The position numbers were made by a program, and so were the translations under genes. From Rehmannia glutinosa (Eukaryota > Streptophyta > Magnoliopsida > Lamiales > Orobanchaceae), in contig JABTTQ020002617.1 of the NCBI GenBank assembly GCA_016081115.2, positions 186,001-250,000 on the forward strand: a stretch of DNA of 64,000 nt. The letters are read 5' to 3'. Each line of letters opens with the position of its first letter. Within the stretch, counting starts at the first letter, position 1. Shown one piece after another: positions 10,886 through 23,127 of this stretch. The notes beneath the pieces were generated by a model. It searched no databases, had not been told where the DNA came from, and was given only the letters and a program-made list of their open reading frames with translations.

Positions 10886-12078
10886 AAGGCCTATTTTGAC
10901 ACTTCTAATAATCATGTATTTATATTTATATCAACTCGGTATTCAATAGCCTTTGTAATGATGGTGATTAGTCCTACAAAATATTGCATCATCAATAATA
11001 TATAGATTTGAATATAACATAAACATTGGAGATGTATCGACAATGGGTTGGAGATCATTCGTATATATAGATTTGTATATAACATAAATAATAGACATAT
11101 TAAGCTATGTCGATGATGGAAGGGAAACTATTCCCTCATTTATATATTTGAAAATAAGAATATATATTCTTTTCTAGAAAAGTATTATTAAGATTTTTAT
11201 TAAAATATACTAAATTGCTTGGAGAATAGTAACTTTATAATATTAAAAATTTATTTTCTCGAAAAATTATATGTGCTCATGATATATATAGAAACAGAAC
11301 TTGTGTTAAGAATAAAATATTTATGTTATATAGTATAATAAAAAAATATAATCAAAAGGTGTGTTATATATAATCTCGTATGAAATCTCGCATCAACAAT
11401 AACTACAGTTTATTTTCGGATATACTTACTTTATATGATTAAGATTTTGTCTTATCAAACTTTTATATATGCTTATTATATATTGTTAGAAAAATCTCAA
11501 ATTGTTCTTTCACGTGAATATATTTTTTTAAAATAAATCTAAAGCATTCAAAAATTTAAAATAGAAGTAAGACATAATATTTTTATTCCTAAATATAAGA
11601 AGTTACTATTGTCTAAATAGGAAAGTAAATGATCAATAAAAATACAATGTTCGAAAAATAAGAAGCATTTTGGCAATTATTTGTAATTCTCGGGAAAATA
11701 AATATTAATTAAATTAAGAAAATATAAAATCACAAATCGATTCCCAATAAATAAGCTTTATAATTATTTAATTAAATTAAAAAAGTATAAAATTAGTTGT
11801 CAAACCAAAATTACTTTTATCGTTAAAATCTATCAAAATTATGGTATGAGCACAAGAAATAACCAAAATTTCAATATATTTTATTAATGTTTTACCATAT
11901 TATAATTATAGTACTATTATACACTATATTTTTAGGTGGGGAACATTCTAGATCGCAATGTCTTACCCCAGGAAATTGGTTTCATATGAACTAATTTCTA
12001 TATATAATTTTTAATTAGCAATTTTATTATACAATTTTCTTGTAGTTAATCAGTTTGACAACTCTTTTTTTTTGCTTT
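10886..12078. other. AT-rich intergenic DNA between the plastid insert and the gypsy element
   Basis: No gene or element boundary recognised. A short motif, ATATAGATTTG(A/T)ATATAACATAA, occurs twice (near 11001 and 11079), indicating a small local duplication of about 80 bp. Confidence 0.45.
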
Positions 12079-12083
12079 ACATT

Positions 12084-12513
12084 TGATGATGTATAAAAAT
12101 CCAGAGACTAATCGAGGACTTACAATGTCAAGGTGGAGATCCAAAGTCAATCAAAGAGTTGATTATAGCCAAAGATCCAAGGTTGATCGGACGTTGGTGT
12201 GAACTCCGCAAATAGAACCTCGGGGTATCCCCGGGGTAGATACTTTCCGTGCTTAAGTCAATGTTTGTTCGTATTGGGATTTGTGAGTATTGAGTTTTTG
12301 TATCCCCTTTACCTAGAGCTAAAGTCCCCTTTTATAGACATTGGTCACCCACTTGGACCAGGACTCCTCCCGAGGTTAGACTCCTTCGCAATTTTCGAGG
12401 CCGGACTCCTTAGCTTGATTAAGATAAGTCTTATCACCGGATAATTGTCATCTTAGTGGTACATGTGTCACGTCCTCACAATGTCACATGTCAATGTCAA
12501 AATTATCTCATCA
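12084..12513 (-). repeat. 3' LTR of the gypsy element
   Basis: Direct repeat of 20327-20760, starting TGATGATGTATAAAAAT on the plus strand and ending CTCATCA. It shares the blocks GTATCCCCTTTACCTA, GATAAGTCTTATCAC and TGTCACATGTCAATGTC with the other copy. A purine-rich tract on the minus strand abuts it inside the element, identifying it as the 3' LTR. Confidence 0.9.
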
Positions 12514-12910
12514 CTTGCCCCCACTTCTTATGGTTGGAAGTTATGGGCGCGTACAAGACGTATTTTAAGATGCATATCCGAATGAATTATTATTCTTGGG
12601 CGATATCTCGTATCGTGATACGAGATTTTGTCATCTAGCCTTTTTTTGTTTGGCTTCTATAAGTTAGTTGCGGTGTGAGAAAATTATCTCATTTTGCATT
12701 TGAGAGTTTCAAATAAATAAAGTGGAGAAAAGAAAAAGTTGTTTATTGTTCCCTGGGTGAAGTAACTCATACATTTGTACCTCGTCATTTGGAGGTCGGA
12801 ATCCTCGGTAATTTCTTTAGTTCAAGGTATGTTCTACTTTTTTTTATGCCATCTTAAATTTTGTAGCCAATGCTTTTGCTCTTTGGTATTAAATACTTTG
12901 TGCATATGTA

Positions 12911-14222
12911 GTCTTTGGTAGGGGTGTTCATTTTTGAATGGATCAGAAATTCGATTCGGTTCGAATTGAATTTTAGTTTCGAATTAGGATTTTTGAATTT
13001 TGAATCGAATTTGAATCAACTCGAATTTCGAATATGAATATTTGAATCGAATAACGAATTGATGTTTTTTTGAATTCTATTCGAAAATCCTAATTCGAGG
13101 TGAAATTCGACTAAATTCGAATTCAGTATTTGATTCAATTTGTATTACAATTCGGATTCTTATTTTAATTGAATTCGTATTTCAATTCGAAATTTATATG
13201 TATATATTTCACACTATACATAATTATTTATTGTATATATGTAAATTATACACATGCATTTATGATATATATATATATATATATACATAAACGAATAAAA
13301 CACTAATGTTTAAATGAAAATGTAAAATTATAAATATATGCTCTTTCTTTCTTGTTTTTTCAGTTTTTGTTAGAAATAATTATACTTAATAGTATATGAA
13401 ATCCATTTTACATTACTAGACCATATTCAAATAATCATTTTTTGTGCTAAAAATATATATTTTAGATAAAAACTATTTCGCTCTTACAGTCTCACATGGA
13501 GGGCATGTGGTGAAATAATCTATAAGAATATTCCACCAACTATGTCCATTGTATGGAAAAATACAAAGCTTGTGTACATACACGATACAACATACATTAT
13601 ATATATATACAATATAGTCTTTGATTTTTTTTTCCTTTGTTTTAAATTCTTATTACAATATGCATTATACATTATACATTTTTACACTATATTACATATA
13701 TTTATTTTAAGATCATATTAAAATATAAATTATATGATAACACACACTATATCTATTTATCTACACACATACACTTTGTCAATTTGATACCTCATACTTG
13801 AGTATAAAAGTTATTTATCAAGTAACTAGTCTTTGGTATAAAATTGGCATAAAATGATTTATTAAATTTATATAAGGGGAGTTCATTATGAATATATGAT
13901 AGTCTTTAGTTAAATTAAACAATGAAAAATGGTTAGTCGATAATTTGTAATTTTGAAAACATAAAACTACGGAATTTTATTGGGTATAGTCCAAAAATAT
14001 TATGTTATGAATCAAACTTTATTCACTTTATCGATAAATTAGGATTTTTGGATTGACTCAATTCGATTCGAAAGTCGAGAAATTCAATTCATTTAAATTC
14101 GATCCGAATTAATCGAATTAGGATCGAATTTGAATTGAGCTTTAAAATTTTCATTCGATTAAATTCGATTCGAGGAAGTCGAAGAATTTGAAATTGATTC
14201 GATGAACACCCCTAGTCTTTGG
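12911..14222. mobile_element. hAT-type element, 1,296 bp, 8-bp target duplication
   Basis: The element runs 12919-14214, bounded by the perfect 8-bp repeat GTCTTTGG at 12911-12918 and 14215-14222. Termini are TAGGGGTGTTCA and TGAACACCCCTA, a perfect 12-bp inverted repeat of hAT type. Subterminal zones at both ends are packed with AATTCGA/TTCGAATT motifs; the middle is AT-rich. There is no transposase frame, so it is nonautonomous. Confidence 0.9.
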
Positions 14223-14374
14223 CAAGTACTTGGTAGAATATTTAACCTCCATTTTAGAACTTGATTTTAGCAATCTAAAATCCTTGGCATGTAGATCTTA
14301 GAGTCGTCCTTAGCAAATATTCTCGAATTAGTTAAGTCCCTGGTAGATCTTGGCTAAGGTATTGGGGAATGAGC

Positions 14375-14720
14375 TTGTCAAACTCAATTTTGGGAGACAC
14401 GGCAATAATCCACAGGACCTTAGCAAAGTCCTTGGCTAATAACCTTGAGTGACAACTTGAACTTGGGAGATTTTGGCAATAGTCCTAGGACCTTAGCAAA
14501 GTCCTTGGCTAATAATTTGGGAACCTTTGGCAATAGTTCTAGGACTTTAGAAAAGTCTTTGGCTAATAAACTTGAGAAGTAACTTGAACTTGGGAGACCA
14601 TGGCAATAGTCCAGAACCTTGGCGAAGTCATTGGCTCATAAACTTGAGAAGTAACTTGAACTTGAGAGACCTTGGCAATAGTCATAGGACCTCAAATGAG
14701 TCATTGGACTTACCTTTAAT
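14375..14720. repeat. Imperfect tandem repeat, about 72-bp unit, in the gypsy tail
   Basis: Variants of CCTTAGCAAAGTCCTTGGCT begin near 14418, 14491, 14545, 14617 and 14690, giving spacings of about 73, 54, 72 and 73 bp. Each unit also has TGGCAATAGTCC and ACTTGAACTTGGGAGA. Confidence 0.8.
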
Positions 14721-15273
14721 AACTATCTACCGACCTTAGCCAAGGAATTATAGTCCTTAGCATCATGATTTCTTGGACTCATGTAAAAGCCTACCTTTTT
14801 TTTGTAGCATTTCAAAATGAAAGGCATGATGATGATGCCTTTGATTTTTATGCATTCGCGTGAATGCTTGGTCTCCCAAGATATTTTTTTATGCTTTAGG
14901 AAAATGCCCTTAGATTCAAGAGTTATTCCCCTTAGCTTGCCCATCCTTGGAAAACAAGTTAACATGTGTCACAAGATCTTAGAATAACAAAATATGCTCA
15001 CATAAATTCACCAAAAGCTTTTTGGACAAACTTTGTATGTAGGCCCTCGTAGACTTTGCTATTTATGCAAGGGCTAATCTCATATTCTTAGGCCAAAGAC
15101 TCTATACCCTTTTCAACTCTTTTTAATATTCAAAATATTTGCTTATATTACAATTTTGTGTAATTATCATTTGAGTTTTACTTAAACCTTTTCCGTGTCT
15201 CACTTTTCGGGTTGGAGATTTTGCTCCTGTGACATCTCTATTCTTGGAATCAAACCAAGATAGTGAAGTGAGT

Positions 15274-16120
15274 CCTTAACTCTTCCTTTCTTAACTCGAC
15301 CATGTCTCATGAAATTGAACCCTCGGATATTTCTTTAGCGAGTTTTGCCAAAATGTCCAAGGCGCCCATACAACTAAATCCCGGTTCTTGCTCCCGAGGA
15401 TGAATTTCAACTCTTACCTCTTACCCAGGAGGAAAATAAAAGGTTTAAATCCCACAAGTGGGGAAATGTGGTTTAAGCATGTTGCCACCAGGGTGGTTGG
15501 GCCTTAATGAGAGTATGTTTCACCTTTGAGGTATGAGGTTTCCTCTTCACCCCGCCGTCATAGAGATACTTCAAATTGTAGTTCGTGTCTGTCAAACACA
15601 TTTCTAATGCTTGGAGGGTCGTCATAGGTTTTTTTGTGGAGGTTTCTACAAGCGGCTTAGTTTTACTCCTAAACACAAAATACCATAAGCCCTTGACTCA
15701 GGATGTTATTGAATCAGGTAGATGGAAGTAAAGACAACGACATTCATAGACCTGAATTAAGAGTCGAGTTGGACATGACACAAACCATAAAAATGAAGTG
15801 TCTCTATAATGGTGGGGTGAAGAGAAAACCTCACACGTGAATGAAACATACTCTCATTTAGGCACAACCACCCTGGTGGCAACATGCTTAAACCACATTT
15901 CCGACTGTGGATATAACATTCCCAATGCCTGGGAATATAAGACATAACTTTAAACCTTTTTATTTCTTCTTTGGTAAGAATTGAAATTTCATCCTCGGGA
16001 TCAAGAATTGGGGATTTAATTCTATCGGCTACCCCTAGGATATTTTGGCAACAATCACTAGAGGAATATTTGAGGGTTCATTTTCATGAGACATGGCAAT
16101 TTAAGAAAAGAAAGAGCTAA
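15274..16120. repeat. Long inverted repeat, about 305-330-bp arms, about 209-bp spacer
   Basis: 15274-15578 is repeated, inverted and diverged, at 15788-16120. Diagnostic pairs are TTTAAGCATGTTGCCACCAG (15471) with CTGGTGGCAACATGCTTAAA (15873), CATGTCTCATG (15302) with CATGAGACATG (16085), and CACCCCGCCGTCATAGAGA with TCTCTATAATGGTGGGGTG. The right arm ends at a Tourist-like MITE. RNA from either strand could fold into a long hairpin. Confidence 0.85.
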
Positions 16121-16534
16121 GGCGCGATTGGATAAACTTTCATTTTGAAAATTTTTTTCATTTTGCTAGAGAATAGTGGTGAAAAATATTTTGAAAGAAA
16201 AAAGATGAATTTTGAGAGTGTGATTGGATGTGAGTTGAAAAAGTAATGATGAAAGTTGATTTGATTTAAAAATATGAAAATAATGATTGGATATGATTGG
16301 TAGTTAGAAATGTATGAGTGAGTGAATAGTCAAATTTGTGGGAGAATGTGTAATAATGATTAATTTTTTGTGAAAAAATGTGTAGATGTGATTGATAAGA
16401 GAAAACATGAGAAAAAGTAAAAGTGAGAGAATAATATATTTTCTGAAAATTTTCATAAATAATCGCATGTTTGGTCAAAACAATTCTCGGCGGAATGAAA
16501 AGCAGAATCTCCTTCACATCCAAATCACGCCTAA
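16118..16534. mobile_element. Tourist/PIF-Harbinger-like MITE, 411 bp, TAA duplication
   Basis: The element runs 16121-16531. Ends are GGCGCGATTGGAT and ATCCAAATCACGCC, an imperfect terminal inverted repeat, flanked by TAA on both sides (16118-16120 and 16532-16534). The interior is A-rich with no coding capacity. Size, TAA target and G-rich termini fit Tourist-like elements. Confidence 0.8.
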
Positions 16535-16689
16535 GCTTTTCTTTTTGCGGACTTAGATAAGAAACATCTAAGAGCCGCCAATCGTCCCGTAAGTATTTGA
16601 ACATCTTTTACTAAGCGGGAAGGTTCATGTCTGCCAATGCTTTGATTTTCGTGCATTGGCTTGGCTCCGTCATTGAGTGACCATATCGC

Positions 16690-17510
16690 TAAGGAACTTT
16701 CCGGAGAAGGTTACGCCAAATGAACATTTTCTAGGGTTAAGTTTCATCTTGTAATATCTTAACACCGCAAATGTTTCAATGAGGTCTATTATAGGGTTCT
16801 CTCGCCGGTTGGCTCTTCACTAACATGTCGTCCACATATACCTCCATATTTCATCCAATCGACCTTTGAAGATTTTGTTCAACAATCTCGATAAGTTGCC
16901 CTGCGCGGCCGAAGGGCATGCCCTTATAACAATATAATCCCCATTTCAATGTGACAAACAAGGTCTTTGCTTCATCATATGGATGCATTCTTATCACGAT
17001 GGTATCCCGAATGCATCCATAAATCTAAGAAGTTCACACCCAACCGTGGCATCCACCGGTTGGTCAATCGTGGGAGAGGAAAGCTATCCTTTGTACATGC
17101 TTTATTTAAGCTCGTAAAGTCCATGCATATTCCTCAATTATCATTTTGGGTTTATGAACAGAACAATGTTTGACAACCGATCCGCGGTAGTCAACCTCTC
17201 TTATGTAATCGACATCCAGGAGCTTGTCCATTTCTTTGTTCATGGCCTGGATTCTATCCGTGCAAAACTTCTTTTTCTTTTGTCGACGATCAAGTCAATG
17301 CTCACATTAAGTTTATGAGCTATGACATCGAATCAATCCTTGGCATGTCCGATGGACTCCATGCAAATAATCAACATTCTTCCTTAGGAATTGAACAAGC
17401 TTGGTATGTACATCTTCATCTAATAAAGATGTTATCTTCATAACATTTTCCTTATTCCCTTCATAAAGTGGAATGGAAATAAGGTCTTCCAGTTCACCCG
17501 ACTTCGACCT
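16690..17510 (-). pseudogene. Gypsy reverse transcriptase remnant
   Basis: Minus-strand frames give, in order, KDSFPLPR near 17090, DEAKTLFVTLKWGLYCYKGM near 16950, a MPFG motif near 16917, then MEVYVDDMLVKS near 16840-16815. YVDD is the RT catalytic box. Several frameshifts and stops separate these pieces. The next hAT element has inserted on its 5' side. Confidence 0.85.
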
Positions 17511-17514
17511 TTGT

Positions 17515-18220
17515 CTTTAGGCTAGGGATGGTCACGGTTCAGAACAGGAACCGGAACCCCAGTTTCGGTTCCTCATTTTGGAGAAATCGAACTCGAACCG
17601 TTTTGCCTCACGCCCGATTCCAAAATCGAGAATCGGCCGGTTGCGATCTGGTTTTGGAACCCGATTCCTCCACGATTTTGGTTTCGGTTTTAATCGGAAC
17701 TATTTGTTTATCTTTTGATAATTTTTTGATTTCTTAAAATAGTTTATCAATTTCGAGTTAAAAAAATAAAGAAAAAGACTTGGACTTTTAATATTCAATA
17801 AAGTTTTATACTTAATATTAATAATAATATTAAACTATCTCGTATTTTCTATTAGAGTATAGAAGAATCAAAGTTCACGTAGTTCGCTTATAATATTTGG
17901 TCTAAAACGTATCTCATGTAGTTACGAAAATAAAATATCATAATAAACATTTAATATTTTTCTAGCATGTATTTACCAAAACAAAATTATTGGTTTTAAC
18001 CTTAAAAAATGGTTCTATCACGGTTCCATTGACGGTTCTAAGCGCGGTTAAAACCACGGTTCCACGGTTTTTGAGACTAGAACTGGAACCAAAGCGCCTA
18101 CATGGTTCCCATTCTGTTTTGGAACCATTTACCACTTGTTACTTTTTAAGAATCGTTAACCACGGTTTTGTTTACGGTTTGAAACCGGTCTCGGTTCCAT
18201 TTGACTACCCTACTTTAGGC
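17515..18220. mobile_element. hAT-type element, 690 bp, 8-bp target duplication
   Basis: The element runs 17523-18212, flanked by CTTTAGGC at 17515-17522 and 18213-18220. Ends are TAGGGATGGTCACGG and CCATTTGACTACCCTA, an imperfect hAT-type inverted repeat. GGTTCC/GGAACC motifs cluster at both ends and the centre is AT-rich. There is no transposase. It interrupts the gypsy polyprotein between protease and RT. Confidence 0.88.
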
Positions 18221-18224
18221 TCCA

Positions 18225-20326
18225 AGATTTCAATATTTAATGTCCGAAGATTTTGTCTTTCCTTTGAGTGAAGCAACATAACATTATCTTGGCACTCCTT
18301 GGTCTCCTCGGACTCATCCAACGCCATGTTCGGTGGGAATCGCATGAGCATATGGTATGTGGGAACAATAGCCATCATTCTATTAAATCCTAGTCATCCA
18401 AGGATGAAATTGTGACTGGAAGATACCTTACAACCAGAAAATCTATCATAACAAGTGGTATCTCGAGGTCGGTCCCGACAATGAGCGAAAGAGTAATTAT
18501 TCCCTCTAGATCCACGGCCTCTTCGTGAAGCCAACCAATGGAGTTTTCATAGTTTGAAAAGTTCTCTACCAATTCTCATTTTTACAAAGGCATCATTAAA
18601 CAAGATATACGTTGAACTTCCATTATCCACCAAAACCTCTTTACCTCATAATTGGCTATGGTCAAGGCTAACAACCATGTGATCATCATGATGGGTAAGG
18701 ATTCCTTGCAAATCATTATCTCGTGAATGTAATAGATCCACCTGTTTGAGGTTTCTTTCCTCGTGCATCTTATGTTTGAGGTTTTCTAGTGGGTGGATGG
18801 TCTCTCCGAAAAGCCCTCATGCAATAACATCTATGACTCCAGCTGGCGAGTGGATGGTCTCCTCGGACTCCTACCCATTGGGTTCAATATATGGGGCTTC
18901 CCCTTCTCGGATTTATTTTCTTTAGGCAAAGGACTTCTCTGTTGTCACCACAAAACTACCAAGATAACCTCTTCGTATCAAGTCCCCAATTTCATGACCA
19001 TGGTCACGAGGAAATCGCAATACTTGCCCGCTTCTCTTATCGCGTGGGTCCATACTTTTCTTTGGCCACTTGACGTAATCATTATCTATGATATACATCA
19101 AAATCTCATTCTTAGATGTGTTTAAGAAAGTGTACCTCTCGAACCCGGAGGGTTTGTTTGATCCTTCAAGAGTAGTAAGAACAGACATCTTATTGCAAAC
19201 CTTCTTTTTCTTTCCTTGTTCATCATCGCCATTCTTGTCTTTCTTTCTCTTTTTGTCAAAGGACTCACGCTCGTCTCTATCCCAACCCGGACATTTCTTC
19301 GGTGTTGATGTATTTGTCTTCCCTATTAAAGAGGCCATCTAAGGTCAATGGATACTTTTTGCCAATGCAAAAGGTAAATCGTGATGATTTTCGAACTCTA
19401 TTCATAAGTCTTTGCCAAGGCCATTGATTAGTCAAAATTCTCTATCTCAAGGGCTTTCTTGTTGAAATGGATGAAATCTCTAAAAGATTCATCCTATTTT
19501 TGATAGACACCCATAAGATGCGTCGAGGCCTTATTGTACCTTTTGCTACTCACGAAGTGGTTGAGGAACTCCTGAGCCAATTGCTTGAAAGTTGGGATGG
19601 ATGCTACAGGCAATGAGGAAAACCAAACACTTGCACTTTTTCTCAAAGTAGTAGAGAACGCTCCACAATTGATGGCCGGTCTCCCTGTGAAGCATCATAT
19701 GAGCTTGAAAATTCTCAAGATGATCCCGACGGTCCGAAGTTCCATCATAATCCTCAATCCGATGCATCTTAAAGCTAGATGAAATTTCTTCCCTTGTGAT
19801 ACCTTCAATAAAAGGATATTCAATAGGAGAAAAGAGGTTGGTCTTTGGGATTCTTCTTTTCCTTCCACATTACCCCTAGTTATTCATTCATTTCTTCTAA
19901 TTTTTGTTTAAGATTTTTCTCTTCAACGATCTCGTTTGCCTTGCCAAGGTCCCTTTTAAATCGACTTGACCGTCATCATTGAAAACCTTGTATCTTAGGC
20001 ATGGGTAATTTATTTCTTTTTGTTAGGCTATTACCCAAGGACTCCTCTTTCTCAATGAGTCCTCTCATTAACAATTTCGGTTCATGCAGATCTTCTTCCA
20101 TCTTTTGTAGACGTTGGGCATCTATGGTCAAGACTCTTGATCGTCCCGAGCCCTATGTTCGCGAATAAGATCATCCTCATGTATCGATACGTGAGAGTTA
20201 ACACGACTACCCTCGGCATGTTCCATTGGCCGAGGTTTAACATGCGCATTTAGACTATTCTTGGTATTCGTTTTCGTGGTGGCATTATTGCTCGGATCTA
20301 GTCGCGTTCCCACAAACGACACCAAT
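18225..20326 (-). pseudogene. Gypsy gag-protease remnant
   Basis: On the minus strand, gag signatures appear as DYDGTSDRRDHLENFQAHMM (near 19750-19690), the helix-rich nucleocapsid lead-in RFPRDHGHEIGDLIRRGYLG (near 19015-18955) and a lysine-rich tract between them. A protease-like region at 18572-18390 reads DLEGIITLSLIVGT then MIDFLVVR, the stretch that follows the aspartic protease loop in Ty3/gypsy. Stops and frameshifts occur throughout, so no functional polyprotein is possible. The 5' LTR lies immediately beyond 20326. Confidence 0.85.
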
Positions 20327-20760
20327 CGATGATGTATAAAAATCGAGAGACTAATCTGAGGACTTACAAAACCAAGGTGGTGACCATAAGGGAATCAAAG
20401 GTTGATCGATTTTAGGCAAATATCCGAAGTTGACTAGACGCTTGTGTGGACCCGCAAAACATAATCTCGGGGTTGTCCTTGGGGGTAGGTTCTCCGATGC
20501 TTAAGTCATTATTTGCTCGCAGAGAGATTATGAGTATTGAGTTTTTCGTATCCCCTTTACCTAAAGCTAAGGTCCTCCTTTATTGACCTTGGTCACCCAC
20601 CGGACCAGGACTTCTCCCGAGGTTAGACTCTTTCGCAACTTCCCGAGGTCGGACTCTTTAGTCGTTAAGATAAGTCTTATCACTAGATAATTGTCATCTT
20701 TATGGTAAATGTGTTATGTCCTCACAATGCCACATGTCAATGTCAAAATTATCCTCATCA
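20327..20760 (-). repeat. 5' LTR of the gypsy element
   Basis: Pairs with 12084-12513. On the minus strand the internal region that follows the LTR starts ATTGGTGTCGTTTGTGGGAA, the likely primer-binding zone. Divergence from the other LTR (several indels and substitutions per 100 bp by eye) indicates an old insertion. Confidence 0.88.
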
Positions 20761-20765
20761 ACATT

Positions 20766-21595
20766 AGTAATTTGGATGAGTAATTACCAAAATATTATAT
20801 CATATTTTAACCAAAAAATGAATAACCTTATTACGTTTTTTATTTTTGATAATTTGTATTTCCAAAATTAAAACTTACCAACATTAAACTGTAGAATTAT
20901 TTATAAATTCAACAATATATTATAATTCTGGGTTGCAAAGAATTGGAAGTTACTAGGTATTTGAATATGATTTTTGTAAAATAAGAATAATTTTGGCAAG
21001 TATTATAAATATAATATCCGAAAATTATGAATATATTATTTAATTTAAGAACATATAAAATGAGTGAGTCAAATTTGAAGAATTAAAAGATGATTTTTAT
21101 ATAAAAGTATAATTTCAATGCATCAAACTAAACGAAACTTAATCATGAACTACTAAAATTAACCAAATAAGCACATTAGGCTTTACATGGTATAGCTTTA
21201 AAGAAAGTATATAATTCTCACATTTTTATATAAAGAAAGTATATAATTCTTGGATTTTTAAATTTCAAAGGAGACCTTATATAGCTTTAAAAAGAAGCAC
21301 ATTAGGTTCTACATGATATATCAAACTTATTTTGATTTTTGTAAAGCAAAGAATAGCTACTTGTCTTATTTTTTTGAAACAAAATAGAATTTCAATTCAA
21401 ATCAACATAGTCGATATTATCGGTGCTACTAAATTCTTGAGCAATAAAGTTTTCTAAGATATTGCAAGAGATATTTTAGTATTAAAGGACAAAGGAACGT
21501 AGAAAAATCAACGGATACCAACATCAAATTGGACAAGAATGAAAAAGTTAAATTGGTTGTCAAAAATAAAATTGAGGTATGTTAATTGATATTGT
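20766..21595. other. AT-rich DNA, nothing recognised
   Basis: Contains a local duplication of GAAAGTATATAATTCT (near 21199 and 21234) but no gene or TIR element that I can delimit. Confidence 0.4.
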
Positions 21596-21599
21596 TTTT

Positions 21600-22036
21600 T
21601 ATGGCGGAGTCACTCCAAGTTAAGGTTTCGAATAAGTTTTTCCCAAGGGGGAAGTCTTCTAGTTCTCCTTCTCCCAAAGGTGGAAGTCTTCTACTGGGAA
21701 CTTGTATGCACACACGCAAATGTTAGGGGTCCCCGGGGTTGCCCGGGGGAGGCCATTCCAATGCTCAAGTCGCATGGTGATCGAGAGAGAATAAGCGATG
21801 TCGAATACTAAATTAAATGCATATGAGTAATTATGAGTTAATTAACTTACAAATGAAGAGGATGAACCTTTTTATACTTAAGCAATATGCCTCGTGGGGC
21901 GCGTAGGAGAAATTGGCCTATGAGCGATCCGGACTCGATGGGATGGGTTATTCCATTAATAGTCCATAGGGCAATTAATATATAAACCGAATTATATATT
22001 TAATTATTAAATATCATGTTTGCCCCCAACATTCAT
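21600..22036. repeat. LTR-like sequence, possibly a solo LTR
   Basis: The segment has features shared with the gypsy LTRs above: a GGGGTCCCCGGGGTTGCCC block, a TATA-like TTTTTATACTT and a right end followed by TTGCCCCCAAC, which on the minus strand is a purine-rich tract beside an LTR. No second copy was found in the window, so it may be a solo or orphan LTR. Confidence 0.4.
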
Positions 22037-23127
22037 CAACTTTTCTTACTACTCATGGACCGATATTCTTCATATCATATATCTATACGCTCGATTTTTA
22101 AGTACTCCAAATGAATCTCACTTAATTTTCGTTAAAAGAATTTTCATTATTTGAAAGGCACTATCTCGTACGGCATATTCTATCCAAAAATGTCAATTTT
22201 TAATTTAGATTTTTAGTGATTCGGATTATGTTAGAAATATTGATGATCACAAAAGTACTTTTGATTTTTCTTAATTTTTGACGATTGTCTTGTCTCATGG
22301 TTTTCAAAAAAGAAAAATTGTGTGTCTTTATCAACTACGAAGTTGAATATATTTATGTGGTTTGTTGTATATAATGGATGAAACAAACCTTGGCGGATTA
22401 ACAAATTAACTTTGAAAATGTTCCTATTTTTTGTGATAATACTTCCGCCATTAATATTTCTCAAAATTTGGTTCATCATATTGAACCAAATATTTTGAGG
22501 CTCGACATCACTTTTTAAGAGATTGCGTTTCAAAACGGAAAATTGAGATGTGTTTTGTTCCATCTCAAGACCAATTTGGGAATATTTTTACAAAATGTTA
22601 CCCGCCGAGTTTTTAACTCAATTCAGGCTTTTTATGCATAATGCATATTGAATAATGTCTATTTTACATTTTAAGCATGTTACTTTTACTAGAAAAATTT
22701 TGGGTGAAAAATCTATTTTTAAAACTTAAAAATGAGACAAAATTTTCTCTGAAAATAGGCACAAGTCGTTAACGATAAAGTGATCGGTTGCTATGCCTAG
22801 GCACCAAAGTAGCCCTTACATAGCGCCGTTCGTTATAGTGTCGGAAAAGATTTAAAAGCTCTCTATCTCGACTTTTCTCCATAATCTTCATATTCTTCCC
22901 CTAAACCCTTAGTGCCAAAATCATCCCCAAAACTTAATCTCTCTCTCGCTTCACCAAATCTCTTGATTCTTATTTCTAAGCTCATCTATGTTTTGAGTAT
23001 TTCACATATATGACACCTCCAAAGAATTTCACCGATTTGTTTTTTCCTTAAAAACGAAAGAAACCCGAAGAGGGCTCTTCTTCAAACCTTCGATTCACGG
23101 TGGAACAATGCGAATACGAGCTATACA
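22037..23127. other. Degraded retroelement leader region
   Basis: No intact gene. The end (22860-23100) has CT-rich leader-like DNA before an ORF similar to plant retroelement proteins. Confidence 0.35.

Larger units (their letters stand above)
12079..20765 (-). mobile_element. Complete, decayed Ty3/gypsy LTR retrotransposon (antisense)
   Basis: The element spans 12084-20760 and is flanked by the perfect 5-bp duplication ACATT (12079-12083 and 20761-20765). LTRs of about 430 bp match over their length. On the minus strand the order is LTR, gag (about 19.8-18.9 kb), protease (about 18.6-18.4 kb), reverse transcriptase (about 17.5-16.7 kb), tail, a purine-rich tract (AGAAGTGGGGGCAAG, reverse of 12514-12528) and LTR. 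All reading frames are broken. Two hAT elements, a Tourist-like MITE and an inverted duplication lie inside. Gene order (protease-RT before any integrase) and the RT motif place it in Ty3/gypsy. Confidence 0.9.

Noticed and set aside
18793..19342. ORFs of 84-138 codons on both strands in the gypsy gag zone
   Set aside because: The plus-strand frames are shadows; the minus-strand frame is the gag remnant already listed.
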